Below, piece by piece: positions 25,409 to 35,302 of a stretch of 64,000 nt of DNA; position 1 is the first letter of the stretch, and every line of letters starts with the position of its first letter. A model generated the notes under the pieces. It was not told the DNA's origin, searched no databases, and was given only the letters and a program-made list of their open reading frames with translations. The translations under genes and the position numbers were made by a program. This DNA is from Cyanobacteria bacterium FACHB-471 (GTDB lineage: Bacteria > Cyanobacteriota > Cyanobacteriia > Elainellales > Elainellaceae): positions 96,845 to 160,844 of the forward strand of contig JACJOC010000052.1 in the NCBI GenBank assembly GCA_014695345.1. Direction: 5' to 3'.

Positions 25409-25560
25409 AATCCTTTGCATAGTCATAATTTAGGGAATAAACCCAAATTTGTCATCAATGCAGAGTCTATATTTGAAGTAACAAAATGATCAATCGTCAG
25501 GCAGCCTGTAGCATTGGGGTTACATCAAACTTAAGGTTAGAGCTACATCAAACCTAAGTT
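25409..25560 (-). promoter_or_regulatory. Shared promoter region, copy C (upstream of HTH gene)
   Basis: On the minus strand: ACCTTAAGTTTGAT (25537-25524), GATTGATCATTTTGTT (25495-25480), GACAAATTTG (25453-25444) and CTAAATTATG (25433-25424). Spacings of 85 and 104 bases agree with the other copies. A second direct repeat of the first box, CTTAGGTTTGATGTA, lies 23 bases upstream of CTTAAGTTTGATGTA. Two such repeats suggest tandem operator half-sites for an activator. Confidence 0.75.
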
Positions 25561-25655
25561 CGTATAGTACGAATGATACTGAAATGAGCTGTCTCACCAA
25601 GATAGATTAATAGTAAGGTAAAAAAGCTTAAAATTTTGCACCTAATTGTCCTCAC

Positions 25656-25703
25656 AGTGCAGCATTCGTTGAATCAGGCGATCGCCTGCCACGGCAAGCA
25701 GTG
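25656..25703 (+). pseudogene. Remnant of an exoprotein gene 3' end
   Basis: About 35 bases centred on TTGAATCAGGCGATCGCCTG repeat the last codons of the exoprotein gene ending at 16669, with about two changes. The frame reads VQHSLNQAIACHGKQ and stops, against VQNSLNQAIACYER in the intact gene. No upstream exoprotein sequence is seen, so this is probably what is left of a deleted copy. Confidence 0.7.
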
Positions 25704-25761
25704 AACCGATGAAAGTAGAATACATTTCTCTCTTACCCAATCTGAGGACTAACAGATTGGA

Positions 25762-28700
25762 TCAGTATTCGACTGCTCCTAATGCCCTCAATGTGGCTTG
25801 TTGCGCGGCGGTCAACCCATGAACACCCCAAATATTCATCCCTTCATAGAGGCGATCGGCTCTCAGCGTTCTGATGCAATGTCCTGTTTTTACATCCCAT
25901 AGCTTAATAGTCTCATCATGACTGCCGCTAGCAATCACCTGACCATTGGGGCTAAAGCTGATGGAGTAGACTGCTCCTGTGTGACCCTGTAAGACTTTGA
26001 GGCATTCACCGCTTTGCAAATTCCATAAGCGAATCGAAGCGTCCCAACTGCTGCTTGCTAGAGTTTGACCATCCGGGCTGAAGTTAACTGAGCAGACCCA
26101 ACCGGTGTGTCCCTGAAAGGTCTTAAGACACTCACCACTGTGGCTATTCCATAGCCTGATAGCCGCATCAAAATGCCCAGTGACTAATGTTTGATCATTG
26201 GAGCTAAAGCGGGCAGACCAAACTCCACTGGGAGTTTGCAATACCTTGCGGCACTGACCGTTTTGTACATTCCACAGACGCACCGTGCGATCGCTGCCGC
26301 CACTCACTAAAGACTGACCATCAGAGCTGAAGCCAACTGTCCAAACCCAAGCCGAATGACCTCGCAACACATTGCGGCACTGACCACTTTGCACATCCCA
26401 CAACCGCACTGTAGTATCTTGGCTGCTGCTTGCGATCGTCTGACTATCCGGACTGAAATTGACGCAGAGAACCCAGGATGTGTGACCGTGAAATACTCTT
26501 AAACACCGCCCCTTTTGCATACTCCACAACCGCACAGTTTGATCTGTGCTGCCGCTGACTAAAGACTGACCATCGGAACTCAAACTGACAGAGTGAATCC
26601 AACCTGCATGACCCTGAAATTCCCTCAAACACTCACCTTTTTGCACATTCCACAAACGAATGGAGTGGTCTGTACTGCCACTGATTAAAGACTGACCATT
26701 CGGAGTGAAGTGAATGGAGCGGACTCCAGATGAGTTTCCCCGTAAGACTTTGAGGCACTGACCCCGCTGCACGTTCCATAAACGAATCGAGAAATCGTAG
26801 CTGCCGCTGGCAAGAGTCTGACCATCCGGGCTGAAGTTGACCGATCGAATTGCCTGGCTATGACCATGCAGCATCTTGAGGCACTGACCGTCTTCCACAT
26901 TCCATAGACGAATCGAAGAATCAAAGCTACCGCTGGCGATCGCTCGACCATCAGGGCTAAAGCTGATGGATTGAATAACACCTGTGTGACCCTGCAGTAC
27001 TTTAAAACATTGACCGTTCTCCACATTCCAAAGGTGAATGGCTGCATCATCGCCACCACCTGCGATCGTTTGACCATCTGCGTTGAAATGGACTGAGCGA
27101 ATTCCACCCGCTTGTCCCTGCAAGGTCTTGAAACACTTACCGTTCTGCACATTCCATAAGCGAATGGTTGCATCATTACTGCCGCTGGCAAGAATCTGGC
27201 CATCAGGGCTAAAGCTGATCGACCAAACCCGCCCTGTATGTCCTTCTAATGTTTTAAGACATTGCCCGGATGCCACATCCCAGAGGCGAATGGTAGAGTC
27301 CTCATCACCACTAGCTAATATCTGACCATCAGGGCTAAAGCTGATGGAGAATACAGAATTCCGGTGCCCTTCCAGTTCTCTGAGGCATTGACCGGATGCG
27401 ACATTCCACAAACGAATGGTGAAGTCTTCACCACCACTAGCAAGCATCTGGCCATCGGGGCTAAAGCTGACGGATAAGATCCAACTCTGATGTCCTTGCA
27501 GCGTCAACAGTTGCTTTCCATCTGCCACCTGCCAGAAACTTATTTTCCCATCAACACCACCTGTTGCCAATTGTTTACCATCTGGAGTGAAAGCGACTGA
27601 ATCAATCCCACTTAAGGTTTGAGTAAACACAGAGGTTGCCAAGTCAGCATTGCAAAAATTGACCCCTGCCAAGTTGACCTGCCGTAAGTCAGCCTGCCAC
27701 ACTGCTAACTCTGAAAAGTCATAGCCACATAAATCACTTTGCAAATGCACCAGCAAGTTGAGCAGGTTTCCCGCGACATAGTGTGACTGGGGTGATTGCT
27801 GCTGGTGCTTCAGCATGACTTTCAACTGTTGCTCGATCGCTTGAGAGCTACCAAACTGGATCAGCAATTGCTCGGCGATCGGCTCTATAATCAGTCGCTT
27901 TTGCATCTCTCGAATATAATCTTTTGCTTGTGCTCTAATCAGGGCATGAGTTCGGAGCCGCTGTGGTGTTTGATTGGTAATTTCTTGAGAAACGCACTGA
28001 ACCAACTGATGGGTGGCATACTCCAGCACGACAGGCTGAAGAAAGAAGTACTCACCTTCCTTTTCGATTAGCGATCGCCGCAACAATAACTGTATTGCAT
28101 CCAGCAGTCTGCTTCTGGAGATTGTGGGGATAACATCCTGACTTAATTCAGCTAGCGAGACGGGCTCCCGATTAATCGCTAACTCAAAAATCATTTCCTG
28201 CTCAATGTCAGAGAGGCGATCGAACTGGCGTTTGAGCAAGTCGCGAATGTCATCAAAAACGGCAAACCCCTGCTGCACACACTTTAATACTTCAACGATT
28301 CTGCCATTAAACAATTCTTGAGTTGTGGCTGCCACCAGTCTCAACGCTAAAGGGTTGCCGCCATAGTGTGCTACTAATCGCTCCCACTCATGCTCCGTGC
28401 CAGTGAATTCTCCTTTGTGGCGAAACAGTTCTTGTCCAGCTTCTACATCTAGTCCCTTGAGCGACAGCGAAGCGCAAGTGCGACGAGAAGACGTTCGACC
28501 TGATTGTCCCTTTCCTTCAAGTGGCACAATTTCTCTAGGCTTCTCGCGGCTGGTGAGCAGAAAGCAACTCTGGTGAACGACTTCTCCAACCTCCTTGAAC
28601 AGTTGACCGTATCCTTCACAGCCTGCTCGGTACTGTCCCATCTGCCAGGTTGTACTCAAGATAGCTTCGGCATTGTCCAGGATCAGCAAACAGCGACGAG

Positions 28701-29349
28701 AGCGCAGTCCCTCCATCAGCTTCAGCAGTTTTCCGTCCAGGCTAGCGGGTACAGCGATATCCTTTCCCTGAACTTGCAGCAGAATGGGCAGCACGCTCTC
28801 TAACCACTCCTCAAAGGGCGGGGCATTTTGTAGCGATCGCCACACCACAACCTCAAACTCAGCTTCAATTTGCTCCACCAGCTTGGCAGCAAGTGTACTT
28901 TTGCCCATCCCACCAATGCCCAGTAGCAGGACAAGGCGGCAATGTTCCTCTAAGATCCACCGCTTGAGACACAGGAGTTCTTCATCACGTCCGCACAATA
29001 GAGATGTGTCGATGATGTTACCCCAATCTCGCTGATACTTCTCTCCTTGAACAACAGACTCGATCGCTGCACCAGGTCGAGTATAGTCATCCTTGTTGAG
29101 CTTCAGCCCAAAGGCTCGAAAGGCACGCTGCAAAGACTGTTCATCAACGGGGGCTGAGCGTCTAAACACTTTAGAAATTGTGGTTAAAGACAGATCCATG
29201 CGTTCACTGAGTTCTTCTTGAGTGAAGCGCTCCCCAGCATTCTCATTCAACTCAGCCTCAGTTTTGGCAGCTTGAAGCCTTTCCCATCCTTGCATGGTCA
29301 GGACGGCTCCCCGGTAGGATCTAGTCTTTTGCGGTGGTGTCAGAGTCAT
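25762..29349 (-). CDS. HTH/NB-ARC NTPase with 14 WD40 repeats (STAND family)
   Basis: A 1195-residue protein. The N-terminal 95 residues are a helix-turn-helix-like region common in cyanobacterial NB-ARC proteins ([36 protein letters not shown]). Next is the NB-ARC ATPase: Walker A GIGGMGKS near 144-151, Walker B LLILDN near 221-226, and [10 protein letters not shown] winged-helix-like region and a short pentapeptide-like stretch (about 545-575) follow. Fourteen WD40 repeats fill residues about 585-1160, enough for two seven-bladed propellers. Against its relative at 55989, an extra [10 protein letters not shown] is inserted at about 284-293. STAND proteins act as ligand-triggered oligomerising switches; the ligand is presumably recognised by the propellers. 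No effector domain is recognised. Confidence 0.93.
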   Translation of the reverse strand: MTLTPPQKTRSYRGAVLTMQGWERLQAAKTEAELNENAGERFTQEELSERMDLSLTTISKVFRRSAPVDEQSLQRAFRAFGLKLNKDDYTRPGAAIESVVQGEKYQRDWGNIIDTSLLCGRDEELLCLKRWILEEHCRLVLLLGIGGMGKSTLAAKLVEQIEAEFEVVVWRSLQNAPPFEEWLESVLPILLQVQGKDIAVPASLDGKLLKLMEGLRSRRCLLILDNAEAILSTTWQMGQYRAGCEGYGQLFKEVGEVVHQSCFLLTSREKPREIVPLEGKGQSGRTSSRRTCASLSLKGLDVEAGQELFRHKGEFTGTEHEWERLVAHYGGNPLALRLVAATTQELFNGRIVEVLKCVQQGFAVFDDIRDLLKRQFDRLSDIEQEMIFELAINREPVSLAELSQDVIPTISRSRLLDAIQLLLRRSLIEKEGEYFFLQPVVLEYATHQLVQCVSQEITNQTPQRLRTHALIRAQAKDYIREMQKRLIIEPIAEQLLIQFGSSQAIEQQLKVMLKHQQQSPQSHYVAGNLLNLLVHLQSDLCGYDFSELAVWQADLRQVNLAGVNFCNADLATSVFTQTLSGIDSVAFTPDGKQLATGGVDGKISFWQVADGKQLLTLQGHQSWILSVSFSPDGQMLASGGEDFTIRLWNVASGQCLRELEGHRNSVFSISFSPDGQILASGDEDSTIRLWDVASGQCLKTLEGHTGRVWSISFSPDGQILASGSNDATIRLWNVQNGKCFKTLQGQAGGIRSVHFNADGQTIAGGGDDAAIHLWNVENGQCFKVLQGHTGVIQSISFSPDGRAIASGSFDSSIRLWNVEDGQCLKMLHGHSQAIRSVNFSPDGQTLASGSYDFSIRLWNVQRGQCLKVLRGNSSGVRSIHFTPNGQSLISGSTDHSIRLWNVQKGECLREFQGHAGWIHSVSLSSDGQSLVSGSTDQTVRLWSMQKGRCLRVFHGHTSWVLCVNFSPDSQTIASSSQDTTVRLWDVQSGQCRNVLRGHSAWVWTVGFSSDGQSLVSGGSDRTVRLWNVQNGQCRKVLQTPSGVWSARFSSNDQTLVTGHFDAAIRLWNSHSGECLKTFQGHTGWVCSVNFSPDGQTLASSSWDASIRLWNLQSGECLKVLQGHTGAVYSISFSPNGQVIASGSHDETIKLWDVKTGHCIRTLRADRLYEGMNIWGVHGLTAAQQATLRALGAVEY

Positions 29350-29739
29350 CTAAAACGCGCATGGAGTTTAAGCAGAATATAAATGCTCAACTTAGAACAC
29401 TGTTATAAAAACTTTATTAAGATGCAGCAATTTATGTCAGGCTCATACAGGGTGTTTGAGAAGTTCTAGAGTGCGATTCAGCAGCACACCCCCAAGTTAG
29501 GGATTAACCTAATTAACTTAACTGGTAAAAACCGAAGAAATGTTAAAGAATGAGCATTGCTGACTGAATACATGAATTGCGTAGGGGTGTTTCGTGCAAC
29601 ATCTCTACTAAAAGAATCTACATTCGCGTCTTGTGTCTGTGTTCAGCGATACCGAAGAATGCCGCACAACTACAGCAAACGGAGGTGTGAAAGGGAAAAG
29701 TTTTTGTGCTGAACGATCGAATGCTGGAGACAAGACCGG
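29350..29739. other. 390-base divergent intergenic region
   Basis: Separates the NB-ARC/WD40 gene (-) and exoprotein 4 (+). It must hold promoters for both, but no convincing hexamers were picked. A degenerate palindrome GTAGGGGTGTTTCGTGCAAC with CATCTCTAC lies at 29581-29608, a weak member of the family at 44539. No copy of the shared promoter boxes is present. Confidence 0.6.
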
Positions 29740-32271
29740 ATGAGCAAGTGGTGTCTAAATGTAGGGGTTTTGCTGGGTAGTGCCTTAGGAGTATTGGTTT
29801 GTTCTCAACCGATCGCCGCCCAAGTGATCCCAGATAATACGCTGCCTGCGGGGGAGCGATCGCAAATTACAGGCGATGCCAATGCTCAAATTGATGGTGG
29901 AGCAAGGCGAGGGGGCAATCTGTTCCACAGCTTCAGCCAGTTTTCAATTCCTACTGGCGGGTCTGCCTACTTCAACAATGCGGCTGATGTGCAGAACATC
30001 TTCAGCCGGGTTACAGGTGACTCAGTCTCGGAGATTGATGGCTTGATTCGAGCTAATGGCACAGCAAATCTGTTTTTGCTCAACCCCAATGGCATTCTGT
30101 TTGGACCTAATGCATCACTCAATATTGGGGGTTCCTTTATTGCCAGCACTGCCGACAGCATTAACTTTGCCGATCAATTTCAATACAGTGCCACAAATCC
30201 TCAAACAGCACCACTGTTGACCGTTAGTGTTCCGGTTGGCTTGCAGATGGGAGCAAATCCAGGACAAATTGAAGTGCAGGGGAATGGATACGATTTATCT
30301 GTTTCACCCCCTCTTGCTTCCCCTCGTATTGTCAGAAGCGTTAATCCAGAGGGGTTGCGAGTGCCAATTGGGCAGTCCCTCGTCTTAATTGGAGGAGGTA
30401 TAAACATTAATGGTGGTGTCCTGACAGCGGAGCAAGGACGAGTTGAGTTAGGAAGCGTGCGTACTGGACAAGTCAGTTTTGATGATGGCTTGGTCTTGAG
30501 CTACTCAGGAGTGAAAGATTTTGACAATATTCATTTATCTCAACAGGCGTTAGCTGACGCAAGTGGGGGTGGCTCAATTCAGGTGCAAGGGCAGCAAGTC
30601 TCGCTAACAGGTGGCTCACTGCTATTTGTTGAAAACCAAGGGACTCAAGCAGGAGGGAGCATCAGCGTGAATGCTGTCCAGGCTCTAGAACTAGCTGGAA
30701 CCAGCCCAAATGGTGGAATACGAGGTGGACTAGATAGCCAAAGTGTGGGCGTTAGAAGTGGGGCAGATATTACAGTTTCAACTCGGCAGTTAACTCTTCG
30801 AAATGGGGCACAGATTGCTGCGATTTCCTTCAGTTCTGGTAGATCAGGCGATGTAACTACGCGAGCCTCTGATTCAATACAAGTCATCGGAGTTTCATCC
30901 ATTAATCCTTCTATAGTTAGCGGCATCGGCAGTAGTGTTTTTAGCTCTGGAGCGGCAGGAGATGTTGCTGTATCAACACGGCAACTAACACTCCTCGATG
31001 GAGGAAGCATATCATCACTAACGTATGGAAGTGGTCGTGGCGGAGATGTAAAAGTAAATGCTCTTGACTTCATAAGACTGATTGGACAGAGCAGCCTTTC
31101 CGTTCCAGGTAGTATAACTGCTGTTACTCTGGGTACCGGAGATGCAGGTCAAGTCATCGTCAACGCTGGAAGACTAGTAATTCAGAATGGAGGAGCTGTT
31201 GCGTCTTCAACCCTAGCAACTGGCCGCGCAGGCAGTCTCACAATCAATGCCAGAGAATCTGTGGAAGTTAGTGGTCGCCCCGTAGGTCCTGGTCTTCCCA
31301 GTTATGTGGGTTCGGCTGCCTCTATTGTGCCTGAATCCCAACAGCAAGCTTTCGGACTGCCCGACAGACCTAGTGGAAGTTCGGGCGATCTAACCATTAA
31401 CACGCCCCGTTTAAGCATCAGTAATGGTGCGATCGTCACTGTCAACAACGAAGGAACTGGAAACGCTGGCACATTGCGGGTGAACGCCAACTCCATTTCT
31501 CTAGATCGTGGCGGTACGATTACTGCGGCTACTACATCCGGTGAAGGGGGAAATCTTGACCTGAATGTGCAAGATGTCTTGCTGCTACGAAACAACAGTC
31601 AAATTACGACCTCAGCGGGTGGCAATGGCAACGGCGGCAACATTCGGCTTGATGCAGGTGCGATCGCTGCCGTGCCCCCTGAAAATAGCGACATTAGCGC
31701 CGATTCTATCAACGCTCGTGGTGGCAATATCCTGGTTAATGCTTCTGGCATCTTTGGTATCCAGCCTCGCCCACAAGATACGCCTTTAAGCGACATCACC
31801 GCAACCGGTGCAACTTCTGCCTTGAGTGGGGCGATCGATGTCACGACCATAGGCCCAGACCCGACTGCTGGGTTATTGTCCTTGTCTACAGGTTTAGAGG
31901 ACTCATCTCAGTTAATTGGCCACGGCTGTTTTGCTGACGAGGGCAACTCCTTCATTATCAGCGGTCGCGGAGGCTTGCCTCCCACCCCGGAACAGCAGCT
32001 TGACGAGGATGTAAGATGGAGCGATCGGCGGCGACTGGTCGTAACTGGAGGGGGAGGACACAGGGACACGGAAACGCGGAGGCGCGGAGAATCTGTCGCA
32101 ACCTCTCCCCGCGTCTCTGCGTCTCCTTCTCCTTCCCTCACTCCTACCTCAATTACCGAAGCTACTGAATGGCAGGTCAGTTCTGCTGGAGAGATCATTC
32201 TGGTTGCTAACCCACCTAGCCCTGTCAGCCAGAATTCACTGAGTTATGTGACCGTCTGCCCGGAGAACTAA
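29740..32271 (+). CDS. Two-partner-secretion exoprotein, filamentous haemagglutinin-like (TpsA), paralogue 4
   Basis: An 843-residue protein. ATG 29740 begins a signal peptide ending near PIAAQ; GGAG lies about ten bases upstream. The TPS domain (RRGGNLFHSFSQFSIPTGG, TANLFLLNPNGILFG, NIGGSFIAST) is almost the same as in the gene at 13850. The beta-helix is shorter. The C-terminal module has ISGRGGLPPTPEQQL and a linker containing RVSASP from the GC-rich repeat at 32047-32132. Two cysteines occur after the signal peptide, at about residues 733 and 840. It converges on the SDR gene at 32327 with a 55-base gap. Confidence 0.92.
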   Translation: MSKWCLNVGVLLGSALGVLVCSQPIAAQVIPDNTLPAGERSQITGDANAQIDGGARRGGNLFHSFSQFSIPTGGSAYFNNAADVQNIFSRVTGDSVSEIDGLIRANGTANLFLLNPNGILFGPNASLNIGGSFIASTADSINFADQFQYSATNPQTAPLLTVSVPVGLQMGANPGQIEVQGNGYDLSVSPPLASPRIVRSVNPEGLRVPIGQSLVLIGGGININGGVLTAEQGRVELGSVRTGQVSFDDGLVLSYSGVKDFDNIHLSQQALADASGGGSIQVQGQQVSLTGGSLLFVENQGTQAGGSISVNAVQALELAGTSPNGGIRGGLDSQSVGVRSGADITVSTRQLTLRNGAQIAAISFSSGRSGDVTTRASDSIQVIGVSSINPSIVSGIGSSVFSSGAAGDVAVSTRQLTLLDGGSISSLTYGSGRGGDVKVNALDFIRLIGQSSLSVPGSITAVTLGTGDAGQVIVNAGRLVIQNGGAVASSTLATGRAGSLTINARESVEVSGRPVGPGLPSYVGSAASIVPESQQQAFGLPDRPSGSSGDLTINTPRLSISNGAIVTVNNEGTGNAGTLRVNANSISLDRGGTITAATTSGEGGNLDLNVQDVLLLRNNSQITTSAGGNGNGGNIRLDAGAIAAVPPENSDISADSINARGGNILVNASGIFGIQPRPQDTPLSDITATGATSALSGAIDVTTIGPDPTAGLLSLSTGLEDSSQLIGHGCFADEGNSFIISGRGGLPPTPEQQLDEDVRWSDRRRLVVTGGGGHRDTETRRRGESVATSPRVSASPSPSLTPTSITEATEWQVSSAGEIILVANPPSPVSQNSLSYVTVCPEN
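32047..32132 (+). repeat. GC-rich repeat inside exoprotein gene (copy R2)
   Basis: Contains GAAACGCGGAGGCGCGGAGA, then AATCTGTCGCAACC, then CTCCCCGCGTCTCTGCGTCT, so the two GC-rich arms are roughly complementary and could form a hairpin. It matches 16437-16518 over about 45 bases. Coding for the RVSASP-containing linker. Confidence 0.65.
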
Positions 32272-32326
32272 GGAACGGCAACAACATCGTTTCTGATTCA
32301 TCGCGCATGTCTAGTCTCTGCCCTCA

Positions 32327-33022
32327 CTAGGCACTGCCATAAACTGGAATTGCTGCCCCTCGGACATCTTGCGCTGCTTCAGATGCCAGAAAGCAAATGA
32401 CTTGAGCTAACGATTCAGGCTTAACCCATGTGTGCGCATTTTCAGCTCCCATCGCAGCTCGGTTGGTCGGTGTATCGATGATGCTGGGTAGAACAACGTT
32501 GGCAGTAACATTTGTGCCTTTCGTTTCATCTGCGATCGCCTTAGTCAGAGCAACCACCCCTGCTTTTGAGGCACCGTAGGCGGCAAGTTGTCCGCTGGGT
32601 TCTACTGCACCTCGTGATCCGACTGTTACGATCCGTCCATAGTTCTGTTCCAGCATCCGTCGGAGGCTGTGCTTGCAGACTAAGAAAGTTGAGTTGAGGT
32701 TTAAATTAAAGTCTCGTTGCCAGTCGGCAAATGGATACTCATGAGTTTTGCCCATTGCAAAGCCACCAACGAGATGAATTAAGATATCCACTTTGGGCAT
32801 GTTGTTCACCAAGCGTTCTACGGACTGCTCATCTTGAAGATCGGCAGAGACACCATTGATGCGAGTTATGTCATCAGCAGGCAACGCTGCTTTCAGGCGA
32901 TCGAGATCTTGAACCCGACGGTATGGAATGGTTAGGTTAGCCCCTTGTGCTAACACAACCGGTGTTACACCCAAACCAAGTCCACCTGTTGCGCCTGTTA
33001 ACAAAACATGTTTCCCTTTCAT
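32327..33022 (-). CDS. SDR-family oxidoreductase
   Basis: A 231-residue protein with AAGGTGA nine bases upstream of the ATG. It has the Rossmann motif TGATGGLGLG, LIHLVGGF in place of NNAG, the catalytic Ser in VTVGSRGA and YGASK with Tyr and Lys. Its C-terminal region has NVVLPSIIDTP rather than the commoner PG motif. An NAD(P)-dependent alcohol/ketone reductase of unknown substrate. Last gene of the leftward enzyme block. Confidence 0.9.
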   Translation of the reverse strand: MKGKHVLLTGATGGLGLGVTPVVLAQGANLTIPYRRVQDLDRLKAALPADDITRINGVSADLQDEQSVERLVNNMPKVDILIHLVGGFAMGKTHEYPFADWQRDFNLNLNSTFLVCKHSLRRMLEQNYGRIVTVGSRGAVEPSGQLAAYGASKAGVVALTKAIADETKGTNVTANVVLPSIIDTPTNRAAMGAENAHTWVKPESLAQVICFLASEAAQDVRGAAIPVYGSA

Positions 33023-33220
33023 GTAATATCACCTTATATTGATTCAGTCATAGATCAGTTGCAGTAATGCCTTCTAACGCTAATCTGTAGCCGATTCTTT
33101 CAATGATTAAGCATTTGAGTTGTTGGGTGAGCGCAACGCTCGTGTAGCGTAAGTTTAGTAAAAGGGAGGTGGAGCTTTACCTCCCTCTACCTCACGCAGA
33201 TGGAGAATGCCGTAACATCC

Positions 33221-33505
33221 TTATTTGATTTCAGCCGGATCAAATTCTGTAACTCGCCCAAGCCGTGCTGCTAGAAACACATCGTAGGTTGCACAATAGG
33301 CGATCGTGACATCGTTGGCTTGATTGTAGAGATGGACAACTGTACCTGCTCCTCCTGGTTGAAGTGCAATCGGTCTTAAATCTCCAAAGAAAAGACGACG
33401 AATCGTATCACCGCTGCCTAATTCATCTCTCAGCTTTCGCAGTAGAGCCAATTTCTTCTCAAGATCTTGAGGGGTTGGATCGGCTGGATTTGTGGCTTGG
33501 CTCAT
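33221..33505 (-). CDS. Small conserved-looking hypothetical protein
   Basis: A 94-residue protein. ATG 33505 has GGAGAA eight bases upstream; the longer open frame to 33568 lacks a site. Residues about 10-35 form a charged helix (DLEKKLALLRKLRDELGSG), followed by RRLFFGDLRPIALQPGGAGTVVHLYN and a hydrophobic strand region ending in RVTEFDPAEIK. No signal peptide or membrane segment. I do not recognise the family. It sits inside the leftward enzyme block between the exported hydrolase and an SDR. Confidence 0.65.
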   Translation of the reverse strand: MSQATNPADPTPQDLEKKLALLRKLRDELGSGDTIRRLFFGDLRPIALQPGGAGTVVHLYNQANDVTIAYCATYDVFLAARLGRVTEFDPAEIK

Positions 33506-33604
33506 GATCAAAGTTCTCCAATGATGTTTACAACGTACATAACTACGGCTCGATATCCGCAGGCTCATTCACTGATTGCAGAATTAAGCTGCATTCAGAC
33601 TTCT

Positions 33605-34426
33605 CTACTGTGCGATCGCAGCATGCTCAATGATCTCAGCAACGGCATCTGGATGGGAAATCATCACGACATGTGACGCACCACTCACGGCGACCGTCTC
33701 CCTTGAGTTAGCACGCTCCGCCATGAAAGACAGCGCCGCTGCGGGAATATTTAAGTCGCGATCGCCATAGATGAACCAGGACGGGATAGACTTCCATGCA
33801 GGCTCACCAGAAGGTTCGTTCAGTGCGGCTTCCGTGATCGGACGCTGAGTACTAGCCATCAGTTGCGCGTCGTTGGCGGGCACGTCGGCGGCAAACTGTG
33901 CGTGGAACTTGTCCTGTTGAATGTAGAGGTCTTTACCGCCATCGGGCAGTACAATGGGCGGTGCGAGTGTCGGTCCGAGTGTGCTTCCCGGATAACGTCC
34001 TGAGAGTTCGATGGCAGTCTCACCGGTATCAGGAGCAAAGCCAGCAACGTAGACCAGTGCTTTCACATTGCTGTTATCATTCACCGCATTGGTGATCACT
34101 GCGCCTCCATAGGAGTGCCCAACCAGTACAATGGGACCTTCGATATTCTGAAGGACGCTAGCGACATAATCTGCGTCACTCCTGACTCCGCGCAGGGGAT
34201 TGGCGACGGCAACTGTCGGATAACCTTTCGGAATCAGCTCGGACAATACGCCATTCCAACCGGAAGAGTCAGCGAATGCGCCATGAACGAGGACAATAGT
34301 GGGCTTGCTATCTTGTGCGCTTGCAGGATTCATATTGGCTCCTAGAGAAGTGATCACAAGGGTTCCGACAAAGAGTGTGACGATTAGAAGTAGACGGATA
34401 CCGTGCTTGAGAGTGAGCCTATTCAT
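33605..34426 (-). CDS. Exported alpha/beta hydrolase (EstC-like)
   Basis: A 273-residue protein with GGGAG eight bases before the ATG. It has a signal peptide (hydrophobic run about 11-30, cleavage near PASAQ). The catalytic parts are VLVHGAFADSSGW, the serine elbow VGHSYGGAVI, and the final His in GASHVVMISHP. It is a paralogue of the cytoplasmic enzyme at 24028 in the opposite operon. The likely place of action is the periplasm. Substrate unknown; relatives hydrolyse small esters. Confidence 0.9.
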   Translation of the reverse strand: MNRLTLKHGIRLLLIVTLFVGTLVITSLGANMNPASAQDSKPTIVLVHGAFADSSGWNGVLSELIPKGYPTVAVANPLRGVRSDADYVASVLQNIEGPIVLVGHSYGGAVITNAVNDNSNVKALVYVAGFAPDTGETAIELSGRYPGSTLGPTLAPPIVLPDGGKDLYIQQDKFHAQFAADVPANDAQLMASTQRPITEAALNEPSGEPAWKSIPSWFIYGDRDLNIPAAALSFMAERANSRETVAVSGASHVVMISHPDAVAEIIEHAAIAQ

Positions 34427-34455
34427 GTTGTAATCTCCCTTTCTGTTAGGACGCT

Positions 34456-35205
34456 TTAAATCTGTGCCATACCACCGTCAACAAATAGCTCAATGCCGTT
34501 GACAAAGCTGCTGTCGTCTGAGGCGAGAAAAACAACGGCCTTGGCAATCTCATCAGGTGTGCCAACTCGTCCTAAGGGAATGGTGACAACTTGGCTATCC
34601 ACGAATTCTTGTACTTGTTCACCGCTCAGTCCCAAATGATTATAGGCAGGAGTTGGAACTACGCCAGGGCTGATAGCATTCACCCGAATCTTGCGCCCTT
34701 TAAGGTCGAGTGTCCAATTGCGGGCAAACGATCGCACAGCAGCTTTGGTCGCGCTATAAACGCTAAAGGCTGGAGTGCCAACGGTAGAAGCCGTCGAGGC
34801 AGTCAGAATGATAGAAGCACCCTCTGGCAATAGTGGTAGTGCCTTCTGCACGGTGAATAGCAGACCTTTGACGTTAGTGTTGAACGTTTTATCAAACTCT
34901 TCTTCGGTGATGGCTTCAAGTGGGGCGACTCCACCACCGCCAGCATTGGCGAAGAGTATATCGAGGTGTCCTTGCTCCTGCTCGATTGTGGCAAACAGGC
35001 GATCGAGGTCTGTCAGATTGGAGACATCGCTTTGAACACCCGTGACATTTTTACCAATCTCTTTAACAGCAGCATCGAGTTCAGGCTGACGGCGACCTGT
35101 GATGAAGACATAAGCACCTTCAGCGACAAAACGCTTGGCAGTCGCAAGACCAATGCCACTCGTACCACCTGTAACAAGAGCGACTTTTCCTTCTAGTTTG
35201 TTCAT
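34456..35205 (-). CDS. SDR-family oxidoreductase
   Basis: A 249-residue protein. ATG 35205 begins [14 protein letters not shown], the usual SDR start; the longer frame to 35247 is not supported. TGGTSGIG binds the cofactor, FANAGGGG stands in for NNAG, the catalytic Ser lies in LTASTAST and YSATK carries Tyr and Lys. SPGVVPTP and [16 protein letters not shown] complete the fold. A classical SDR, probably a dehydrogenase for a small alcohol or ketone. The next gene starts 29 bases after its stop. Confidence 0.92.
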   Translation of the reverse strand: MNKLEGKVALVTGGTSGIGLATAKRFVAEGAYVFITGRRQPELDAAVKEIGKNVTGVQSDVSNLTDLDRLFATIEQEQGHLDILFANAGGGGVAPLEAITEEEFDKTFNTNVKGLLFTVQKALPLLPEGASIILTASTASTVGTPAFSVYSATKAAVRSFARNWTLDLKGRKIRVNAISPGVVPTPAYNHLGLSGEQVQEFVDSQVVTIPLGRVGTPDEIAKAVVFLASDDSSFVNGIELFVDGGMAQI

Positions 35206-35302
35206 GGTGAATCCTAAAGTTGTTGAGTTTGAAAGAACCGTCTGCACGGGTCACGAAAACATGAGAACGTACCCTTGTGAAGTGCCTGCAATGGCTGCCT
35301 TC

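Larger units (their letters stand above)
25246..25761. other. 516-base gene-free stretch
   Basis: Contains shared promoter copy C (25409-25560) and a short remnant of an exoprotein gene end (25656-25703). Between them no coding signal is seen. Confidence 0.7.

Noticed and set aside
25228..25422. A 64-codon plus-strand frame opposite the HTH gene start
   Set aside because: It overlaps the start of the HTH gene and its leader, with no recognisable protein features.
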